64,000 bases of DNA from assembly GCA_019120175.1 (NCBI GenBank), contig DWVP01000001.1:1-64000 (forward strand). Direction: 5' to 3'. The notes below the pieces were generated by a model. It had not been told where the DNA came from. It saw only the letters and a program-made list of their open reading frames with translations, and ran no database searches. Shown one piece after another: positions 16,379 through 24,180 of the stretch. Source of the DNA: Candidatus Corynebacterium faecigallinarum (GTDB lineage: Bacteria; Actinomycetota; Actinomycetes; Mycobacteriales; Mycobacteriaceae). Within the stretch, counting starts at the first letter, position 1, and each line of letters starts with the position of its first letter. The position numbers and the translations under genes are program-made.

Positions 16379-17935
16379 ATGAGCCACACAACCGTGACCC
16401 CGTCCGGCCGTCCCGACCGCCGCGATGAGACCGGCACCGTCGGTACAACATCCGCAGGCGGTCCGACGACCGCTGCCCAGCGTTGGAGCTTCCTCGGCAT
16501 CATCAGCCTCGGACTGTTCCTCGTGGGGGCGGACAACTCCATCCTCTACACGGCGCTGCCTGTCCTGCGCGATGAGTTGCACACCACCGGACTGCAGGGA
16601 CTGTGGATCATCAACGCCTACCCGCTGGTGCTGGTCGGTCTGCTGCTGGGGACCGGCACGCTCGGGGACAAGATCGGCCACCGGGTGATGTTCCTCTCCG
16701 GGGTCACGATCTTCGGTCTCGGTTCGCTGCTTGCCGCATTCTCACCAAACGCCTGGGTGCTCATCGGTGCCCGTGCCGCACTCGGCGTCGGCGCGGCCAC
16801 CATGTTGCCGGCCACCCTCGCGTTGATCCGCCAGACCTTCACCGATGTGCGTGAGCGCAACACCGCCATCGGCCTGTGGGGTTCGGTCGCGGTCGTCGGT
16901 GCAGCCTCCGGCCCGGTGCTCGGTGGCTTCCTGCTCGAGCACTTCTACTGGGGCACGGTCTTCCTGATCAACGTGCCGGTCGCCCTCGTCATCGTCATCG
17001 CCACCGTCCGTTACGCTCCGGCGAACCAGGCGGACAGGTCGCGGCACTGGGACGTCATCTCCTCGCTGTGGGCGATGGCGATGATGGTCGGCGCGGTCAT
17101 GGCCATCAAGGAGACCGCCAACTCCGAACGGAATACGACGATCATCCTGGTGGCCGTCGTCGCGATGGTCGTCGGTGGTGCACTGTTCGCCCACCGTCAG
17201 GGGCTGCTGCGACGCCGTGGGCTGCAGCCGCTGCTGGAGTTCGGCATCTTCCGTAACCGCATGTTCCTGGGTGGCACACTGGCCGCCGCCTTCGCCATGT
17301 TCGTACTCTCGGGTGTCGAGCTGATGACCACTCAGCGTTACCAGACCGCCGGAGGTTCCAGCCCCCTGGAAGCAGGTCTCCTGGTTGCTTCGGCGGCGGT
17401 CCCGGCGATCCCGGCGTCCATCCTCGGTGGGGCGAACCTGCACCGTCTCGGTTTCCGCACCCTGATCAGCGGCGGTTTCAGCATGCTGGCGCTCGGTATC
17501 GTCATCGCCCTGTGGGCGGTCCCGTCCCAGCCGTTGTGGACGCTGGTCTGCGGTTTGGCCCTGGTCGGCATCGGTGCCGGCATGGTGATGTCGGTGTCGT
17601 CCTCGGCGATCATCGGCTCGGCGCCGGTCAGCAAGGCCGGGATGGCGTCCTCGGTGGAGGCGATCTCCTATGAGTTCGGCACATTGGTGTCTGTGGCGGT
17701 CCTCGGCAGTCTGATGCCCATGTTCTACGCGATGAACGCGCCGGACGCGGTGGCCCATGATGTCGACCACGGGGTGGATCATGCGCAGTACGGTGCTGCT
17801 GCTGTGGAGGCCTATGACACCGCCTACCTGCTGGTGATCCTCATTGCCGGTATAGTGGCCGTGCTCGCGGCCGTGATCACGGCCCGTTGTTTCCGGGGGA
17901 ACCCGAAGGAGGCTGAGTACTCTGCGCACGAGTAA
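16379..17935 (+). CDS. MFS drug exporter, DHA2 family (14 segments)
   Basis: A 518-residue major facilitator of the QacA/EmrB class. The A-like motif GDKIGHRVMFLSG follows segment 2, and motif C is in GAASGPVLGGFLLEHFYWGT. About 14 hydrophobic segments are spread over the length. The N-terminal 30 residues are a polar, low-complexity head. AGGGGG lies eight bases before the ATG. A regulator gene overlaps its 3' end by 14 bases, and a palindromic operator covers its promoter. Probable substrate: cationic or amphipathic drugs. Confidence 0.9.
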   Translation: MSHTTVTPSGRPDRRDETGTVGTTSAGGPTTAAQRWSFLGIISLGLFLVGADNSILYTALPVLRDELHTTGLQGLWIINAYPLVLVGLLLGTGTLGDKIGHRVMFLSGVTIFGLGSLLAAFSPNAWVLIGARAALGVGAATMLPATLALIRQTFTDVRERNTAIGLWGSVAVVGAASGPVLGGFLLEHFYWGTVFLINVPVALVIVIATVRYAPANQADRSRHWDVISSLWAMAMMVGAVMAIKETANSERNTTIILVAVVAMVVGGALFAHRQGLLRRRGLQPLLEFGIFRNRMFLGGTLAAAFAMFVLSGVELMTTQRYQTAGGSSPLEAGLLVASAAVPAIPASILGGANLHRLGFRTLISGGFSMLALGIVIALWAVPSQPLWTLVCGLALVGIGAGMVMSVSSSAIIGSAPVSKAGMASSVEAISYEFGTLVSVAVLGSLMPMFYAMNAPDAVAHDVDHGVDHAQYGAAAVEAYDTAYLLVILIAGIVAVLAAVITARCFRGNPKEAEYSAHE

Positions 17936-18500
17936 GAAGGACGTCATACTGCGCGCCGCCGTCGATCTGGTCGACAATGGCGGGCTTGAGGCGGTGACCT
18001 ATGAGTCGCTGGCGGAAGCATCCGGCATGTCGAAGTCGGGGTTGATCTACCACTTTCCCTCGCGTCAGGACCTGATGATGGGGGTGCACGGGTACATGGC
18101 CGAGGAGTGGGAGCGGGAGCTTGTCGACGCTGCCGGCGGTCGGGCGGACGAGGTGGACGCCGCGACCCGGCTGCGGGCGATCGTGATCACGATGAGCCGC
18201 TCGGCGACGCGGGCGGAGCTGGTGATGCAACTCGACGCGATGACCCACCAGGAGTTCAACGTGCCGTGGCAGGACGTCGACCGCCGGTGGATGCCCTCTG
18301 CGGAGGGCATCGTCGGGGACGGTGAGGACGGTGAGGACGGTGAGGACGCAGCGGTCGCCCGTGCGGCCTACCTGGTGCAGATTGCCGCTGACGGCATGTG
18401 GCTGCACGACAAGGTGCATGAGGGGGCGCTGACTCCGGCGCAGCGTACAGCACTGACCGACGCGATCCTGGCGATGATCCCGGAGGGGCCGGTGCGGTAG
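17922..18500 (+). CDS. TetR-family regulator with a probable CTG start
   Basis: A 192-residue TetR protein. Helix 1 is SKKDVILRAAVDLVDNGGLE and the HTH is YESLAEASGMSKSGLIYHFP. Starting at GTG 17994 would cut off helix 1. No ATG, GTG or TTG lies further upstream in frame. AAGGAGG at 17906-17912 is nine bases before CTG 17922, giving MRTSKKDVILRAA. CTG is rare but best fits the ribosome site and family length. It overlaps the MFS stop by 14 bases, so it is co-transcribed and probably represses through the palindrome at 16250-16277. A threefold 9-bp repeat encodes GEDGEDGED near residue 130. Confidence 0.75.
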   Translation: MRTSKKDVILRAAVDLVDNGGLEAVTYESLAEASGMSKSGLIYHFPSRQDLMMGVHGYMAEEWERELVDAAGGRADEVDAATRLRAIVITMSRSATRAELVMQLDAMTHQEFNVPWQDVDRRWMPSAEGIVGDGEDGEDGEDAAVARAAYLVQIAADGMWLHDKVHEGALTPAQRTALTDAILAMIPEGPVR

Positions 18501-18552
18501 CCACACCAGGATGGTGAAGGTGAGGCGGACCGGGGCGGACGGTCACGGTGGC

Positions 18553-19053
18553 ATGAGCGAAGCCCGTGACGCGTGCATGGTTGCGGTGCCGCCTGACGAT
18601 CCTCGGATTCGGGGCGCTGCTGTTCTGGTGGGTGAGGGAGAACCCGCTGCCGCCCTGGCGCTGTACGACGAGATGCTCGCCGAAAAACCGGACCCGATGA
18701 CACTGGCGACGCTTCGTCGCGCCCGTGCCGCCGTCGGTGTGTTGGAACGGGTCGGTCATCTCGACCGTGCTGCTGTGACGGCTGCACTTGCCGACGTGCG
18801 TTCGGCGCCTGATGTCGGTCTTGACACCTTGCTTCGCGGGGCCGATGTGCTGGTGCTGTTCGACAGGCCCGGGGAGGCGGTCGACCTGTTGTCCGGGTAC
18901 CTGGGGCACCTGGTTGCGTCAGATCGCGACCTGGACCGGGCATCGCAACTCGAGCTGGTGCGCCAGCGCATATTGGAGTTCATCAACCTGCTGGAGCAGG
19001 ACGCTCCGGCGGTTGCGCGCGCACGTCGTCGTATCGCCGACGCGGTGTTCTGA
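18553..19053 (+). pseudogene. YbbN-like TPR domain without its thioredoxin half
   Basis: A 166-residue frame that matches only the C-terminal tetratricopeptide half of actinobacterial YbbN/CnoX co-chaperones: AAVLVGEGEPAAALALYDEM, a middle helical part, and the family's end VRQRILEFINLLEQDAP then ARARRRIADAVF. YbbN proteins are normally about 290-310 residues with an N-terminal thioredoxin-like domain, which is absent here. ATG 18553 has no strong ribosome site. It may be a 5'-truncated remnant or a stand-alone TPR protein; the sharp loss of one domain favours truncation. Its end is eight bases from the end of the opposing cobW remnant. Confidence 0.6.
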
Positions 19054-19060
19054 GGGGTAC

Positions 19061-19705
19061 CTACTGCACCAGACGATAGGCCTCGGCGTCTGTGATCATG
19101 GCGTCGTCGAGCTTCGCCAGTAGTGTCGGTCCGTCCATCTTCACCCCGATGAGGACGATCTCGTTTCCAGGTTCCAGTCCGGTGGCCTGCCAGGTCGAGG
19201 CGGGTCGGATGGACAGATCCGGTCCAGCCGGGTGCCACACCTGGGCATACTCCAGTCTGTCGGCGATCCAGCAGTACCCCTTGGACCGGACGAGGCCCCG
19301 TGTGGACCGGAGTGTCTCGAGGAGACGGCCACGGTGCAGTGGCCGTGCCCCGCGGAAGAGCACCGAGCTGATCCCGTACCCCTCGGAGGATCGGGCGGTC
19401 GCCTTGCTGAACAGGCGCGCGCCCAGAATGTCCTCGATCACGCTTCTGCCATGCGCCCGTCCATTGACCATGATGTCGACCGATGCCCGCGGATTCAACC
19501 GTTTGACCAGGCTGATGGTTGTGGCGAGCCGGTCGGCTGTGACCAGATCGGTCTTGGTGACGTAGATCCGGTCGGCGAACTCCACCTGGTCGACAAGCAG
19601 ATCAGCCACGGTGCGTTCGTCGTCCATGGTGTCGATCGGCGCGAGGTCGGCGAGGAGCTCTCCGGCGACGACGGTCTGCAGGGCGACACCACCTGCCCGG
19701 AGATT
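19061..19705 (-). pseudogene. CobW/ZNG-family zinc GTPase, C-terminal remnant
   Basis: The fragment starts around TVVAGELLADLAPIDTMDDE and continues TVADLLVDQVEFADRIYVTK with the NKxD-like guanine motif in TKTDLVTADR. The CobW C-terminal domain follows: RARLFSKATA-like region, RPLHRGRLLETLRSTRGLVR, SKGYCWIADR and the end DDAMITDAEAYRLVQ. The N-terminal Walker A, the CxCC metal motif and switch regions (about 150-180 residues) are missing. The broken end meets an AztD fragment on the opposite strand near 19705. Such GTPases insert zinc under Zur control; this copy cannot bind GTP fully. Confidence 0.8.
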
Positions 19706-20608
19706 CACGGAGCCACGGCGAATCGCACCGACACCGTCTTCAGTGCGGACACCCCCGGCCACGTGGTGAGCCACGACGGCAACCTCGTCCTGTTCGGTGA
19801 CGGCGACGGCACGATGCAGCGCTTCTCCACCGATGATCTCCTGGCGCTCTCCGGGGACGACCCCGCCCCGGAGGCCACCGTGGACGAAACTGAACCGCAC
19901 CACGGTGTGGCCGTGGAACTCTCCGACGGAACGTTCGTGCACACCGAGGGCACCGAGGAGTACCGCGACACCGTCACCGCCGTCGACGCGGACGGGGAGG
20001 AGATCGCCTCCTCCAGCGACTGCCCCGGTGTCCACGGTGAGGCCGCGGCCGCCGATGATGTCCTGGCCTTCGGCTGCGAGGACGGCATCCTGATCTTCGA
20101 CGACCGTGAGTTCACCAAGGTCGACGCCCCGGACTCCTACGGGCGAATCGGCGACCAGGCCGGCTCGGAGGTCTCCCCGGTGGTGCTCGGCGACTACAAG
20201 GTCGAGGAGGACCTCGACGACGATGAGATCGAGCGACCGGAACGGGTCAGCCTGACCAACACGGCCACCGGTGAGCCCCAGCTGGTGGACCTGGACGCGT
20301 CCTACTCCTTCCGGTCGTTGGGACGTGGCCCGGACGGTGAGGCCCTGGTGCTGGGAACCGACGGCAAGCTGCACGTGATTGACCCGGAGTCCGGGGATGT
20401 CACCGACTCCTGGGAGGTCATCGACCCGTGGGAGGAGCCGGTGGAGTGGCAGGAGCCCAGCCCCACACTGTTCGTCCAGGGTGACCGGGCCTATGTCACC
20501 GAGCCAGAGACCAACGAGATCCACGCCGTGGACCTGTCCACCGGCGAGGTCGTGGGCAGTGTCGAGCTGGACGATGCGCCCAATGAGCTCACCGGCGTGA
20601 CCGGCTGA
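19706..20608 (+). pseudogene. aztD: AztD-like zinc metallochaperone, missing signal peptide and N-terminus
   Basis: Open to 20608 with the beta-propeller repeats of AztD, the periplasmic/extracellular zinc chaperone that loads the AztC binding protein. Blocks: VFSADTPGHVVSHDGNLVLF, ETEPHHGVAVELSDGTFV, SSDCPGVHGEAAAADDVLAF, DSYGRIGDQAGSEVSPVVLG, SFRSLGRGPDGEALVLG, and DPWEEPVEWQEPSP. The His-rich metal sites HHGVAVE and CPGVHGEAA remain. The lipoprotein or signal N-terminus is gone and the left end runs into the cobW remnant. About 300 codons remain, so most of the propeller is present but it has no start or export signal. Confidence 0.8.
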
Positions 20609-22043
20609 ACCGTGACCACAGCGCGCTGAGCACCACGAACGCTAGGCAGGTGACGCCGAACAGCGGTGCCACCGCGGCGTAGGCCACCAGGGCGACGGCC
20701 AGGGTCACGGTCCCGGCGTTCCAGGAACTGCCGGGGGCCGACGCCCGTGGTGGCACGGATGCGAGCACCTGGTTCCGGCCGCGACGTCGGAACCACATCG
20801 TGTAACCCCACACCACCATCACCACGATCGCTGCCGCCAGCGCGGCGAGCACCAGCTGGTTCGGCAGCCCGAACAGGGTGCCCATGTGCAACTGGATCAG
20901 CCAGGCCGACAGCTGTGCGGCCACCGGCCAGTCCCGGAAGTCGACCCGGTCGGTGACCTGCCCGGTCGCCCAGTCCACCGAGATGGCGTCGTTGGTCAAC
21001 CGGTATGCCGCACGGTTCTCCTTCACCGTCCAGGCCTCACCGTCGGACGCGGGCGGGGTGAGCGTGACCGGGGCGCGCAGTTCCTCGACGGCGGTGGCGG
21101 CGACCCGGTCGACCGAGCCGGGGTTCAGGCCCCGGACGAAACCGCCGGACCCGCTGGACGCTCCGGCCCCGCCGTGGCCACTGTGCCCCTCGTGCCCCTC
21201 GTGTCCGGCATGTTCTTCCGCCGCCCCGGCGTCCCCACTGGTGCCGGACGCCCCGGCAACCCCGGGGATCGAGGTCGACACCGCAGGCTCCTGCCAACTC
21301 AACGCCGAGCGCATCTGACCGATGTTCGCCCCCGCCACCGAAGACCAGGTCAACCCGGTGACGGTGAGGAAGACCAGGCCCACGGCCACGACCGTTCCCG
21401 TCGCCCCGTGCCGCCGCATCGTGCGGGTGCGTCCCCGGCCACCGGTGCGCAGCATGCGCTCCGGGTGTTTCCGGTGGCGCTGCCACCACATCACCAGTCC
21501 GCCGACAGCCAGCACCCCCAACCAACTGGCGGCCAGTTCGGAGTAGATCCGCCCCGGTTCGCCGAGCCACAGCATCCGGTGGCCCTGGGACAACCAGTGG
21601 CGCAGCGGGAGGGCCCCGGAGCTGCCGTACTGGGTGGAGTCGCCGACGACCTCCCCGGAATACGGGTCGACGAACACCGCCCGGGTGGTGGACTCCGGTA
21701 GATCGGCATCGTCGAGCAGGACGCGGGTGGTCTCGTCGTCCTCCCCGAGGCGCACCCCGGCCAGCGGTAGGTCAGGGAACTCGGCGCGCGCGGCGGTGAC
21801 CTGGTCGCTGACCGGGGCGGTCGGTGCGTCCTGCACGGTGGCGGTGAGCAGGTCATGGTGGAGGATCCGCTCCACGGTGGGGGAGACGGCGTAGAGGAAG
21901 CCGGTGACCGCGGCGATGAGGATCAGCGGCGCGCACAGCACCCCGGCGAAGAAGTGCAGGCGCTTCAGTAGGCGGGGGAGGGATTGGTCACTGGCAGTTC
22001 TGGCCCTGGACGGCGGTGAGGGGCGCTCGGTCGTTGTTGTCAT
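20589..22043 (-). CDS. PepSY-TM family membrane protein
   Basis: A 484-residue protein with four membrane segments. The first is LHFFAGVLCAPLILIAAVTG, a conserved PepSY-TM start, and RHWLSQGHRMLWLGEPGR is the conserved loop. Later segments include AASWLGVLAVGGLVMWWQRH and the C-terminal pair. An exported loop contains EEHAGHEGHEGHSGHGG, a His-rich stretch suited to binding Cu, Zn or Fe. PepSY-TM proteins often act in metal reduction or uptake. ATG at 22043 lacks a ribosome site; a GTG at 22127 in frame is the alternative. Divergent from a copper chaperone-like lipoprotein, suggesting a shared metal role. Its 3' end overlaps the aztD remnant by 20 bases. Confidence 0.8.
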   Translation of the reverse strand: MTTTTERPSPPSRARTASDQSLPRLLKRLHFFAGVLCAPLILIAAVTGFLYAVSPTVERILHHDLLTATVQDAPTAPVSDQVTAARAEFPDLPLAGVRLGEDDETTRVLLDDADLPESTTRAVFVDPYSGEVVGDSTQYGSSGALPLRHWLSQGHRMLWLGEPGRIYSELAASWLGVLAVGGLVMWWQRHRKHPERMLRTGGRGRTRTMRRHGATGTVVAVGLVFLTVTGLTWSSVAGANIGQMRSALSWQEPAVSTSIPGVAGASGTSGDAGAAEEHAGHEGHEGHSGHGGAGASSGSGGFVRGLNPGSVDRVAATAVEELRAPVTLTPPASDGEAWTVKENRAAYRLTNDAISVDWATGQVTDRVDFRDWPVAAQLSAWLIQLHMGTLFGLPNQLVLAALAAAIVVMVVWGYTMWFRRRGRNQVLASVPPRASAPGSSWNAGTVTLAVALVAYAAVAPLFGVTCLAFVVLSALWSRFSRSRR

Positions 22044-22224
22044 GCAGTACTGGTCGGCGGCTGTGGTGGTCGGGTTCCCGGCAGCCTCTGACGGGGGTGA
22101 TTCCGTGGGTGCGGGGAACCGTGGCACCCCGGTGTCCGACTAGTAAAGCAGTGGTGAGTGGTGGTGAATGCCGCGCGCCCTCGCCCGAGACAACCGCTCC
22201 ACGAGACGATTCCAGGAGAAGACC

Positions 22225-22857
22225 TTGTTCCTGTCCCAGACTGCACGTTCTGCGCGTTCTACTCGATCCGCACGCCTGTCTCGCCGGCTGCCGGCGGCCC
22301 TTGCCGCAGCGTCGCTCTGCCTGGGTATGGCGGCCTGCAGCGACGATGACACGGACGCCGACAGCGCAGGCAACGCCGACAACACCGCGACTGCCGAGGC
22401 TGACGCCGGAGCCTCAGACGCCTCGGACGCGGACCTGACCTTCTCCGAGGGGTACGTGGGTGCGAAGGACGCCGACACGATGATGACCGCGGTCTTCGGT
22501 GAGCTGACCAACACCACCGACGAGGACATCCACCTCACCCGGGTCGAGGGTGACCTGGAGGGGGTCTACGAGTACCACGAGGTGGTCGACGGGATGATGC
22601 GTCAGACCGATGACGGCCTGGTCGTGCCGGCGAACGACAGCGTGATGATGGAGCCGGGCGGGCACCACATCATGATCATGGAGAACTCCGACGACATCGA
22701 GGCCGGTGACGTGCTGACCCTCACCCTCACCGCGGAGGACGGCTCGACCTACCAGCTCGAGGACATTCCGGTGCGGGTGCAGCAGTCCGCGCACGAGGAC
22801 TATGCGGACGACAACGGCGGGGATGACTCTGACCACGGCGACCACGGCGACCACTAG
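22225..22857 (+). CDS. PCu(A)C-type copper chaperone lipoprotein
   Basis: A 210-residue lipoprotein. TTG at 22225 has AGGAGA five bases upstream and gives a basic head, a hydrophobic core and the lipobox LGMAAC. After an acidic, low-complexity linker comes the PCu(A)C cupredoxin-like domain. YEYHEVVDGMMRQTDDG provides the first His and Met pair, and MMEPGGHHIMIME provides the H-x-M pair. The tail is Asp/His rich (DSDHGDHGDH), another metal-binding feature. It likely carries Cu(I) outside the membrane, for instance to cytochrome oxidase, next to the divergent PepSY protein. Overlaps the next gene's end by four bases. Confidence 0.85.
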   Translation: MFLSQTARSARSTRSARLSRRLPAALAAASLCLGMAACSDDDTDADSAGNADNTATAEADAGASDASDADLTFSEGYVGAKDADTMMTAVFGELTNTTDEDIHLTRVEGDLEGVYEYHEVVDGMMRQTDDGLVVPANDSVMMEPGGHHIMIMENSDDIEAGDVLTLTLTAEDGSTYQLEDIPVRVQQSAHEDYADDNGGDDSDHGDHGDH

Positions 22858-23843
22858 TCGCGCAGCGCCTGCTCGGCGTCCTCCTGGACGAGGGCGAAGT
22901 TGACGAAACCGGCGGTCATGGACGCCTGTCCGACGGCGGCGGGAACATTGAGACGGGGATCGATGACGTTACCCGCGGCCCAGATGTGGGGATGGCTGGT
23001 ACGCCCGGCGTCGTCGGTCTGCAGGAAGGATCCGACTCCCGGGGCTTCGTACCGGTCGAGGTTCAGCCCGGCGAGGAACCTGTCGCGTGGGCGCGGGGTC
23101 GGTGACAGGGCCAGGGCGTCCAACTCATGGGTCTCGCCGTCTTGCGTGCGCAGGCCACGGAAGGCTGACTCTGTGGCACCGGATTCGGTGAGTGCCTCGG
23201 TGACAGGGGAAGAGACCAGGGTGACGCCGCGGGCGGTGAATCGTGCCCGGGTGTCATCGTCGAGCTCGTCGATCTGTGAGGCATCGGTGGTGAAGACGGT
23301 GAGCGAGTCGGTCCACTGGCGTACGAGCATTGCATGGTGGAAGGACATCGGGGAGGTCGCCAGCACACCGATGCGGGAGTCCCGGACCTCCCATCCGTGG
23401 CAGTAGGGGCACTGGAACACGGAGGTCCCCCAGTGCTCCGCCAGTCCCGGGATCTCCGGGAGTTCATCCTCGATACCGCTGGTGACCAGGACGGACCGGG
23501 TGAGCAGCTCGGTGCCGTCAGTGCAGGTGACCTTGAGAGTGGCGGTCTCTGCGGCCTGGTCGATGCTGTCCACGGTGTCCACGGTGTCCACGGTGTCCAC
23601 GGTGTCCACGGTGCCGGTGGTGACGGTGACCCCGTAGTGCTCCACCTCCTCGCGGCCGCGTGAGAGGAGGTCCAGGGGAGGAGTCCCGTCATGTCCGAGA
23701 ACGCCGTGCATATGGGGTGCGGTGCGGTTGCGGGGTGTCTCCGCGTCGATGACCAGGACAGTGCGGCGGGCCCGTCCGAGCATCTGTGCGGCCTCGAGCC
23801 CGGCGACACCGCCGCCGATGATGATGGTGTCGTAAAGTGTCAT
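22854..23843 (-). CDS. Thioredoxin-reductase-like NAD(P)H/FAD oxidoreductase
   Basis: A 329-residue pyridine nucleotide-disulfide protein of the TrxB class. FAD loop: TIIIGGGVAGLEAAQMLGRA. Redox motif: VFQCPYCHGWEVRDSRIGVL (CPYC). C-terminal: HPHIWAAGNVIDPRLNVPAA. This form, with CPYCHGWE, is typical of stand-alone TrxR-like proteins, often acting without thioredoxin. A loop after VTVTTGT contains a tandem repeat giving VDT units. ATG at 23843 has TAGCTT six bases upstream (leaderless), and a Fur/Zur-like palindrome lies at 23857-23871. Metal or stress control is therefore plausible. Confidence 0.85.
   Translation of the reverse strand: MTLYDTIIIGGGVAGLEAAQMLGRARRTVLVIDAETPRNRTAPHMHGVLGHDGTPPLDLLSRGREEVEHYGVTVTTGTVDTVDTVDTVDTVDSIDQAAETATLKVTCTDGTELLTRSVLVTSGIEDELPEIPGLAEHWGTSVFQCPYCHGWEVRDSRIGVLATSPMSFHHAMLVRQWTDSLTVFTTDASQIDELDDDTRARFTARGVTLVSSPVTEALTESGATESAFRGLRTQDGETHELDALALSPTPRPRDRFLAGLNLDRYEAPGVGSFLQTDDAGRTSHPHIWAAGNVIDPRLNVPAAVGQASMTAGFVNFALVQEDAEQALRD
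23567..23611. repeat. Five tandem 9-bp units inside the reductase gene
   Basis: TGTCCACGG is repeated five times without a break on the plus strand. It encodes Val-Asp-Thr units on the minus strand in a surface loop. The unit length keeps the frame, so copy number can change without a frameshift. Confidence 0.9.
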
Positions 23844-23849
23844 GCCCCC

Positions 23850-23871
23850 AAGCTAATGAAAAAGATTTTCA
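23850..23871 (-). promoter_or_regulatory. Leaderless promoter with Fur/Zur-like 7-1-7 box
   Basis: TGAAAAAGATTTTCA (23857-23871, plus strand) is a 7-1-7 palindrome with 12 of 14 arm positions matching, the architecture of Fur-family sites. It touches the -10 box (TAGCTT on the minus strand, 23855-23850) of the reductase gene. Zur is the best guess because zinc genes lie nearby, but PerR or Fur sites are similar. Confidence 0.5.
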
Positions 23872-24180
23872 ACAGCAAGGGGGCATGTCGGTGGCGGCGG
23901 GTGTCAGCCGATCAGTGCTCGTCCCATAAGGATTTGGGGGATCAGGTGAAGGGACAACCGTGATGAGTGTCCCGCCCCGCGGTAGAGAAACGGGACGCCA
24001 GCGGTACCCGCCAACAACCGGTGAGTCCAGGTTCGCGGGACGGAACGCTGGTCAGGTTGGTCACAGGCCGCCGTACTGAACGCAGCTGACTGCTTCGGTG
24101 ACGGTGGCTTTCCCGTGTCCTGCACGCCAGCACCGTCAGCGCCGTCAGTGCCGCCGCCAGCGCTGCTCCTCTCGCTCCCG
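23872..24180. other. Non-coding stretch between the reductase and YibE/F genes
   Basis: About 310 bases with no convincing gene. A minus-strand frame ending in LHLIPQILMGRALIG has no recognisable family or ribosome site. No clear terminator or repeat was seen. Confidence 0.4.

Noticed and set aside
23567..23611. Repeat tract considered as a CRISPR fragment
   Set aside because: Units are 9 bp without spacers and lie in a coding frame.
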